A stretch of 10,223 bases of DNA from an uncultured Treponema sp. (lineage in GTDB: Bacteria; Spirochaetota; Spirochaetia; Treponematales; Treponemataceae). A model generated the notes under the pieces. That model was given only the letters and a program-made list of their open reading frames with translations, ran no database searches and was not told the origin of the DNA. Both the position numbers and the translations under genes were made by a program. Shown here one piece after another: positions 5,556 through 10,223 of this stretch. The DNA lies in the NCBI GenBank assembly GCA_946611835.1, contig CAMOEE010000080.1:1-10223 (forward strand), read 5' to 3'. How positions within the stretch are numbered: position 1 is the first letter of the stretch; every line of letters starts with the position of its first letter.

Positions 5556-6357
5556 GGTTTTCTCCATTTTCGCCTGTTTTCGAATCAGTTTTCTTGATGT
5601 ACTTTATTAGCTCAACATTATTGAGGAGGCTTCTCTGGCACATTTTTTCATAGACCGCATCCCTCAGGGCCTTTCTCTGCTCCTTTGCAGAAAGGCTGGC
5701 GTCGGCAAAAAAAGGTCCGTCCACATAGGTAATCATCCTGGGATTCTTAGAAAAGTGCCGCTTCTGATAGACATTGGTGAAGCAAAAGGCCGGAATTTTG
5801 TACTGCACGGGATATTTGAACGATGTGTCTGGAAAAGGCCTGATTTTAGTGTAAAAAGGCCAGATGTGGGCTTCCGGGTAAATGCAAACAGAGCATTTTG
5901 CCTTTACCCGCATTTCCATAGTGCGCATGAAATTTTTGGCAGCGGCAAAGTTGTCAGGAAGAGGCAGGGCACCTAAAAGCCGCATTTTCTGACCAATATG
6001 GGGAATTGAGACATTGTTGGGATGCACGACCACAAAAACGCTCTTCGGAAAGCTCACGAAGGTGGGGACAAGGGGATCCGAGAGGATGTTGGTGTGATTT
6101 CCGTAAATGAAGAAGGCTCCCTTCTGCCAGGGCTTCAGCACGGCCCGGTTTATGATTTTATGACGATACTTGAGCTTTAGGTAGAGAAAAGCCAGTGGCA
6201 TGGCAAAGAGACGGTAAAAAAGAAAACGCCTGAAATGCCAGAAAAAGGAATTTCCGCCGTAATCATAGTGCTCATCGATGGGAATTGGCGTGATTTTCAT
6301 AGTTGAAAACTCGTCATTCAGCTCATCCTCGTAATAGATGACCTTTTTTTCTGACAT
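5548..6357 (-). CDS. PlsC-like acyltransferase (second)
   Basis: This 269-aa protein is of the lysophosphatidate acyltransferase (PlsC/LPLAT) superfamily. GNHTNILSDP supplies the catalytic His88 and Asp94, but with five residues between them instead of four. CIYPEAHIWPF (149-159 region, Glu162) stands where the family has P-E-G-T. A hydrophobic stretch near 44-60 may anchor it to the inner membrane. It would transfer an acyl chain from acyl-ACP or acyl-CoA to a lipid or sugar hydroxyl, and the acceptor is unknown. ATG 6357 is taken as the start. GTG 6360, one codon earlier, overlaps the TAG of the preceding gene and is equally possible. Only a weak GGGACGGAA precedes it, so translation probably depends on coupling. 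It is the third cistron of the GT8/acyltransferase operon. Confidence 0.85.
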   Translation of the reverse strand: MSEKKVIYYEDELNDEFSTMKITPIPIDEHYDYGGNSFFWHFRRFLFYRLFAMPLAFLYLKLKYRHKIINRAVLKPWQKGAFFIYGNHTNILSDPLVPTFVSFPKSVFVVVHPNNVSIPHIGQKMRLLGALPLPDNFAAAKNFMRTMEMRVKAKCSVCIYPEAHIWPFYTKIRPFPDTSFKYPVQYKIPAFCFTNVYQKRHFSKNPRMITYVDGPFFADASLSAKEQRKALRDAVYEKMCQRSLLNNVELIKYIKKTDSKTGENGENHD

Positions 6358-6359
6358 CA

Positions 6360-7238
6360 CTATTCCGTCCCGTAGGTCAGGGGAATGCCATAAGTTTCCT
6401 CATAGACCTTCTTCCAGGCCTCAAAGTTGGCATTCTTCATGTATTCGGCGTTCTGTCTGACGCTCAGCTCCTCTTTCGGGTAAATGAGAGGCAATATATG
6501 AATGGTATATTCCTGGACCGGGAAGCCGTCACCACCAGTTATGGGAGTATCGCTCATGGTGATGAAAAAAGGCATGACAGGAGCCTTGTTCTCGGCCGCA
6601 ATTTTGTAGGCTCCGTTGGTAAGGGGACGGGGCTTGCGGTAGTTCCACCACATGGCCTGCTCGGCGTAGATAAGAATCTGCCTGCCGTGTGAAATGTAAT
6701 ACTTTGCCGCATCCATGAATTTCTTCATGGTGGAGACATTGCTTGAAAGCGGCATGGTGTTGCAGTGGCGGAAAAGAAAGCCGTAAAAGCCAGGAAAATT
6801 GGTGTAATTGCCTTCCCGGCAGACCTTCACCAGCTCTCTGTGGTAGACATGCTTTTCGATTGCCTTATAGACGGCAAAATTATCGAAGGCATTGAAGTGA
6901 TTGCAGGTAATTACGGCTCCCACATTCTTGTTTGCAATGTAATTTTCAAGGCCTAAGACTTCCTTGATAATAAGGGCCTTGCTTTTTATGAGCTTGTTTA
7001 TGTGGCGGCGGGCCAGCATGTTGGCGAATTTCATCCAGAATTTGCTGGAAAGCTTTTCGTTAAGGTAGTCAACCTTATCCGGCGTGAGGGGAATAGTTGG
7101 AGGATCGTCCTCAACATCCTCATGCCAGCGGCCTTCTTTCTCAAAGAGCGCGATTTTCTCGACTATTGCCAGGCGAGAGGGATCTTTGGCTGGCTCCTTA
7201 GCCGGCATATTATTTGATTCAGTTTGATTTTCCGCCAT
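6360..7238 (-). CDS. PlsC-like acyltransferase (first)
   Basis: This 292-aa protein is a second LPLAT-superfamily member and only distantly like its neighbour. TCNHFNAFDN holds the catalytic HX4D (His114, Asp119). LIYAEQAMWW (189-198) replaces the canonical F-P-E-G-T with A-E-Q, which keeps the glutamate (Glu193) but loses Pro and Gly. NGAYKIAAENKAPVMPFFI (208-226) fits the motif IV region. The N-terminus (1-55) is polar and charged, is not part of the fold, and shows no signal peptide. The ATG lies inside the end of the GT8 gene upstream (20-base overlap) and the stop touches the next gene. Acyl donor and acceptor are unknown. Confidence 0.87.
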   Translation of the reverse strand: MAENQTESNNMPAKEPAKDPSRLAIVEKIALFEKEGRWHEDVEDDPPTIPLTPDKVDYLNEKLSSKFWMKFANMLARRHINKLIKSKALIIKEVLGLENYIANKNVGAVITCNHFNAFDNFAVYKAIEKHVYHRELVKVCREGNYTNFPGFYGFLFRHCNTMPLSSNVSTMKKFMDAAKYYISHGRQILIYAEQAMWWNYRKPRPLTNGAYKIAAENKAPVMPFFITMSDTPITGGDGFPVQEYTIHILPLIYPKEELSVRQNAEYMKNANFEAWKKVYEETYGIPLTYGTE

Positions 7239-8223
7239 ACAAGCCCCGCTTTACTAAAGTTTCGCCGGTTTTACGCTGCCGGGTATTCCAGTAGTTGTTA
7301 GGATCTGCCGAATCTTCTTCAGCCATTTTGACCAGCTCATTGAACTGCTGCCTGTCCCTTTCAATCAAATCTTCAGTGTATGAGGCCTTTATTTTGAGGA
7401 TTGAATCATAAAGGAAGGTCTCTTTTGCATATTTCCAGAAATAATCTTCGTAGAGGACATTGTCGTAGTGCCAGGGTTTCCAGTTGATTTTATAGTGAAT
7501 CAGCTTGAGATTCTTGTCGTCAAAAGATGGATTCTTGTAGGCAGACTTGTTCCAGCCCAAGCTCAAGGGCTTTACCCTTCCCTTGCAGAGAACATTGAGA
7601 TAATCTTCGTCCTGTGTAACCCGGAAGGTAAAAGAATTGAGAAGGTCGATGAATTTAGTTTCGATATTCTCTTCCCTGTAAAGCCTTGCGTTAATCAAAA
7701 GGACACCAGCGCTGAAATAGTCGTAGCGATATATGCCAAGGGCCTTCTCGACATAGTTTCCGTAAACCTCGTAGTCAGTCATTACTTCTTCACTGGCGGC
7801 GGCCACAAGATTATCGCCCAGGTCAGTGTTGAAAAGCTGGGAAATATCTCCCGTCACCACAATGTCGCTGTCCAGGTAGAGCACTTTGTCATACTGCTTG
7901 AAAACCCTGGGGATAAAGATACGGCAATAGGTTTCCTTTGAGTAATAATGACGCAGGTGAAAAGCACCAGTTGATTTTTCCATTTCGTCTTTCATTGAGA
8001 CAAAATCAATGCTGGCATTGTCAAGGGCCAGGTCGTCAACAACCAGACGAAGCCTGTCCGCATATTCCTTACGAAGGCTTGTAGTAAGCACATATATTTT
8101 ATAGAAAAATTTCTTTGAGGCATTATCAAGAAGCGAAGTAAGTGCAACTGCAAAAAAAGGAGCGTAATTATCGTCGATGGCAAAAAAAATCGGGATTTCT
8201 TGCATTCCGTTCTTTAAGTTCAT
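7219..8223 (-). CDS. Glycosyltransferase family 8 (first)
   Basis: This 334-aa GT8 enzyme is more canonical than the one at the end of the operon. IFFAIDDNYAPF (12-23) is the family start. VLYLDSDIVV carries the DxD (Asp118, Asp120), YFSAGVLLIN (169-178) and QDEDYLN (204-210) follow, and LIHYKINWKPW (241-251) is the H-x5-K-P-W nucleotide-sugar motif. About 70 polar residues extend beyond the fold. It should transfer a UDP-hexose with retention, as in the LgtC or glycogenin class, to an unknown acceptor. It leads the four-cistron operon and overlaps the next gene by 20 bases. The ATG at 8223 lies directly behind an extended -10 with no Shine-Dalgarno. ATG 8205 (MQEIPIFF) is a reasonable alternative that would give a 19-base leader. 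Confidence 0.92.
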   Translation of the reverse strand: MNLKNGMQEIPIFFAIDDNYAPFFAVALTSLLDNASKKFFYKIYVLTTSLRKEYADRLRLVVDDLALDNASIDFVSMKDEMEKSTGAFHLRHYYSKETYCRIFIPRVFKQYDKVLYLDSDIVVTGDISQLFNTDLGDNLVAAASEEVMTDYEVYGNYVEKALGIYRYDYFSAGVLLINARLYREENIETKFIDLLNSFTFRVTQDEDYLNVLCKGRVKPLSLGWNKSAYKNPSFDDKNLKLIHYKINWKPWHYDNVLYEDYFWKYAKETFLYDSILKIKASYTEDLIERDRQQFNELVKMAEEDSADPNNYWNTRQRKTGETLVKRGLYGGKSN

Positions 8224-8250
8224 GCATACTACTATACCATAGTAGTATGC
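8224..8250. promoter_or_regulatory. Candidate operator, 12-bp perfect inverted repeat
   Basis: GCATACTACTAT (8224-8235) and ATAGTAGTATGC (8239-8250) are perfect inverted copies separated by ACC. The repeat ends at the base next to the GT8 ATG (8223) and contains the whole -10 of the operon's promoter. A dimeric repressor bound here would block both polymerase and the ribosome. The transcript could also fold this into a hairpin if transcription started upstream. No regulator gene is in the window. Confidence 0.65.
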
Positions 8251-8260
8251 TTTATGTCAC
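8231..8260 (-). promoter_or_regulatory. Promoter of the GT8/acyltransferase operon
   Basis: Read on the minus strand, TATAGT (8236-8231) is preceded by TGG, an extended -10. GTGACA (8260-8255), one mismatch from consensus, lies 18 bp further upstream. Transcription would begin at about 8224, one base before the ATG at 8223. The spacing of 7 bases from -10 to ATG is the same as for the hydrolase gene at 160. Confidence 0.6.
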
Positions 8261-8272
8261 TAGAAAGGATGA

Positions 8273-8284
8273 ATTGTATACAAT
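8273..8284. promoter_or_regulatory. 12-bp palindrome ATTGTATACAAT
   Basis: A perfect even palindrome without a spacer lies in the divergent region between the GT8 operon and the secreted-protein gene. The TTGTATACAA core resembles operators of GntR-family repressors. It may regulate either gene. A chance AT-rich palindrome cannot be excluded. Confidence 0.4.
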
Positions 8285-8286
8285 AT

Positions 8287-8329
8287 ATTTTATCTTGGGG
8301 TAGAAGGGCTTACAAAAAGAAGATAAAAT
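8287..8329 (+). promoter_or_regulatory. 10-bp inverted repeat in the 5' region of the secreted-protein gene
   Basis: ATTTTATCTT (8287-8296) pairs with AAGATAAAAT (8320-8329) around a 23-base G-rich loop. TAAAAT at 8324-8329 could itself be a -10 for the gene at 8351, although no good -35 lies before it. If transcription begins upstream, the RNA could form a hairpin just before the ribosome-binding site. Confidence 0.35.
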
Positions 8330-8350
8330 CATCGGCATGGAGTTCACATA

Positions 8351-9190
8351 ATGAAAGCAAGGGCACTTTTCGCCGCAATAATCACTTTTCTGTCAATTTC
8401 TTTTCTTCCGGCAGCAGAATTCACACAAGAGGAAAATCAGGCCATTCAGGACATTCTCTCCTTCAGGCTTTCCCTTCGCTCATATTCAACCAATGACGAG
8501 GTAATCGAAAAAGTCCGTTCCTACAGGCAAGAAAAGCTTTCATCAATAGAAAATTTCAGCGAGGAGGCCCGGCTTGTCTGCCTCAACATGCTGGCCACGG
8601 CCGAATACAACGCCTTTTACGCAAAGGACATGCAGGCCCCTGAGATGGAAGGCATTCTCCGCCCCCAATACGAGAGAATCAGGGAATTTCAGGAAAAAAC
8701 ACCCGCCGAAGAACAAAATCCATGGTTCGTATTCACCTCGGCTGACATAATCAACTCGATGATGCAGTTTTTAAAGCAGGGTGAAGCAATAAGCCTCGGA
8801 CTCAAAGAAAAAAAAGAATACGCAATCGCCCTGGCCGCACAACCAGAACACGCTTTCGGCAACATGCTCTCTGGCTACTGGTACTACTATGCACCCGGAA
8901 TCGGCGGGGGAAGCAAAAAGAAGGCCCGTCTCTTTTTCGCAAATGCCCTTGAATACGCCGCTAACGATTACGAGAGATTTTACGGAAACATAAACCTTTC
9001 GCAAATGAATTTTGAGGACAAAAACAAGGAAGAAGCAGCCCGCTTGCTGGACGAAGCCGAAAAAATTCTTCCTGGCACCAGGCATGTCGCCTTTATTAGA
9101 AAAATCAACGAAATGGGATACTCAGCCTTTGACTACAATCAGAATTCCACCCGAAAAAAGCTGGACGAACGCTTAGCAGAAGAAAAATAA
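8351..9190 (+). CDS. Secreted TPR-like protein, unknown function
   Basis: I cannot name this 279-aa protein. Residues 1-22 form a signal peptide (basic MKAR, hydrophobic core, cleavage near FLPAA/EF) with no lipobox cysteine, so it is probably a soluble periplasmic protein. The rest is mainly helical. The stretch from about 165 to 245, with GYWYYYAPGIGGGSKKKARL, FFANALEYA, YGNINLSQMNF and EEAARLLDEAEKILPG, looks like TPR or SEL1-like repeats, which mediate protein contacts. Similar TPR proteins of the periplasm are common in treponemes. TGGAG (8338-8342) lies 8 bases before the ATG. It is transcribed away from the GT8 operon and converges with gatB. Confidence 0.75.
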   Translation: MKARALFAAIITFLSISFLPAAEFTQEENQAIQDILSFRLSLRSYSTNDEVIEKVRSYRQEKLSSIENFSEEARLVCLNMLATAEYNAFYAKDMQAPEMEGILRPQYERIREFQEKTPAEEQNPWFVFTSADIINSMMQFLKQGEAISLGLKEKKEYAIALAAQPEHAFGNMLSGYWYYYAPGIGGGSKKKARLFFANALEYAANDYERFYGNINLSQMNFEDKNKEEAARLLDEAEKILPGTRHVAFIRKINEMGYSAFDYNQNSTRKKLDERLAEEK

Positions 9191-9202
9191 TAGAGGGATT
9201 TT

Positions 9203-9314
9203 GGGCGCATCCCGCCGCTTTGCGGCGGGTCGGGCCTTCCGTGGCTTGCTACGCGCGGTGCTTCACTTCGTTACGCACTGGCGGCAAAGCCGCCACCACT
9301 ACACGCCCTTGCGC
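9203..9314 (-). repeat. Structured intergenic repeat, copy B
   Basis: This GC-rich element fills the gap between the convergent secreted-protein gene and gatB. It has an 8-bp hairpin CCCGCCGC/GCGGCGGG (9211-9229, loop TTT) and a 7-bp hairpin TGGCGGC/GCCGCCA (9279-9295, loop AAA). GTGC/GCAC pair around 9258-9278, and GGGCG (9203-9207) and CGCCC (9304-9308) can close the whole. Read on the minus strand it shares GTAGTG and CGGAAGGCCCG with copy A near 1120-1183. CCCTTGCGC at 9306-9314 is shared with 93-101. Neither arm is followed by a T-run, so it is not a standard terminator, though it may slow both converging polymerases. Confidence 0.7.
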
Positions 9315-9318
9315 TTAG

Positions 9319-10223
9319 CTACAGTTTTGAAAGTTTTTCCGTTACGAGCTTGGTCGCAACGCCCGGGTTTGCCTTTCCCTTGGAAGCCTTCATTACCTGA
9401 CCCATGAGCCAGCCCACAACATTGGTCTTTCCGCCCTTATAGTCGGCCACGGCCTTAGGATTGTCAGCGATAACCTGATCAACGATAGCCTCGATTGCGC
9501 CTGCGTCAGAAACGCTTTCCATGCCCTCTTCCTTGATGATGACGGAAGGCATTTTGCCGCTTTCGAGCATCTTGGCAAAGACTTCCTTTCCCTGAGCCGA
9601 AGTGATTTTTTTGTCGGCGATGGCGTTAACAAGCTCAGTAATGTGTGCCGGCTTAATATTGACTTCGCCAATCGTAATATTTTTTTCGTTAAGGACGGCG
9701 AGAAGCTCAGCCAGAATCCAGTTTGCGACCTTTTTGACATCTTTAGCACCCTTTGCGGCCTCTTCAAACCACAAAGAAAGCTCCCGTGTGCTGGTCAAAG
9801 TCTCTACATCAAAGTCAGAAAGACCATAATCCTTCTTGAGCCGAGTGCGTTTTGCCTCAGGAAGCTCGCCTACCCTGCCGCCAGCCCGTTCAACCAGCTC
9901 TTCGTTTACGCTGAAAGGCTTGATGTCAGGCTCAGTGGTAAAGCGGTAATCGACGAAGCTGTTCTTTGTTCGCTGAACGACAGTCTGGCCCTTTGCCTCG
10001 TCCCAGCCCATAGTGACCTTAAATCCGGCGTTGAATTCCTGGCGGTCATTCTGGAATTCCTCAAGCTGGCGTTTTGCTTCGTAAGTACAGGCCTCGCGGA
10101 TTGCTTTGAAGCTGTTCAAGTTCTTGATTTCTGAAATCGGTGTGTGATAAAGCTTTCCGTCTTCCCAGACATTGAGGTTGATGTTAGCGTCACAGCGCAT
10201 GTTTCCTTCTTCAAGGTTACCGG
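9319..10223 (-). CDS. gatB: Asp/Glu-tRNA amidotransferase subunit B, 3' part
   Basis: The gene runs off the right edge, and 301 codons of its C-terminal part are present. The first visible residues GNLEEGNMRCDANI match the conserved GatB core (form N-M-E-E-G-S-x-R-C-D-x-N-x-S). EIKNLNSFKAI and TKNSFVDYRFTTEPDI follow, including the YRY/YRF-x-x-E-P-D motif. The C-terminal GatB/YqeY-type tRNA-binding domain ends with GKTNVVGWLMGQVMKAS. GatB binds misacylated Glu-tRNA(Gln) or Asp-tRNA(Asn) within the GatCAB complex and activates the carboxylate for amidation with ammonia from GatA. Its presence implies that the cell makes at least one amide aminoacyl-tRNA indirectly. GatA and GatC are not in the window. 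An internal ATG at 10200 is not the true start. Confidence 0.95.
   Translation of the reverse strand, partial: GNLEEGNMRCDANINLNVWEDGKLYHTPISEIKNLNSFKAIREACTYEAKRQLEEFQNDRQEFNAGFKVTMGWDEAKGQTVVQRTKNSFVDYRFTTEPDIKPFSVNEELVERAGGRVGELPEAKRTRLKKDYGLSDFDVETLTSTRELSLWFEEAAKGAKDVKKVANWILAELLAVLNEKNITIGEVNIKPAHITELVNAIADKKITSAQGKEVFAKMLESGKMPSVIIKEEGMESVSDAGAIEAIVDQVIADNPKAVADYKGGKTNVVGWLMGQVMKASKGKANPGVATKLVTEKLSKL

Noticed and set aside
8254..8496. 80-codon plus-strand ORF in the divergent region
   Set aside because: It overlaps the signal-peptide region of the gene at 8351 in another frame and covers the palindromes. There is no ribosome-binding site or family likeness.
9643..10134. 163-codon plus-strand ORF
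   Set aside because: It is antisense to gatB, which is unmistakable, so it is a shadow frame.

Overview
The window looks like chromosomal DNA of a host-associated spirochaete, most likely a Treponema. The grounds are a four-cysteine zinc-ribbon form of ribosomal protein L28, a GatB subunit of the indirect Gln/Asn-tRNA pathway, several proteins that read like treponemal 'hypotheticals', and structured intergenic repeats of a kind I associate with Treponema genomes. The genus call rests on recall and was not tested by a search. Coding density is high and no gap without a gene exceeds about 220 bases. I see no tRNA, rRNA, CRISPR array, insertion sequence or phage gene.

Layout, left to right. 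Bases 1-159 hold a hairpin-bearing repeat remnant and an extended -10 promoter. A plus-strand PhnP-like metallo-beta-lactamase-fold hydrolase follows (160-1083). Next come a structured repeat (about 1085-1200), a consensus sigma-70 promoter, rpmB for L28 (1304-1537) and a classic rho-independent terminator. A perfect 14-bp inverted repeat lies at 1606-1651. A minus-strand operon of four small unfamiliar genes is read from 3689 down to 1656: an aminotransferase-like protein, a three-helix membrane protein, an ASCH-domain protein and a four-helix membrane protein. A plus-strand DUF368/PopT-type polyprenyl-phosphate transporter (3759-4709) then meets a second minus-strand operon tail to tail, only 3 bases apart. 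That operon (8223 down to 4713) has the order glycosyltransferase family 8, PlsC-like acyltransferase, PlsC-like acyltransferase, glycosyltransferase family 8, and all its cistrons overlap. A short divergent regulatory region (8224-8350) carries three inverted repeats. A secreted TPR-like protein (8351-9190), another structured repeat (about 9203-9314) and the 3' part of gatB (9319 to the right edge) complete the window.

How the genes may work together. The overlapping GT8/acyltransferase quartet looks like a unit that builds an acylated sugar or glycolipid of the envelope. The neighbouring PopT would recycle the undecaprenyl-phosphate carrier used for envelope polymers. This link is inference from gene content only. 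The leading genes of three transcription units (MBL hydrolase, four-gene operon, GT8 operon) share an unusual arrangement: a TGN-TATAxT extended -10 lies 7-9 bases before the first ATG, with no Shine-Dalgarno. This predicts leaderless or nearly leaderless mRNAs, while internal cistrons, rpmB and the PopT gene mostly have ordinary ribosome-binding sites. A 12-bp perfect inverted repeat covers the -10 and start region of the GT8 operon and is a good operator candidate.
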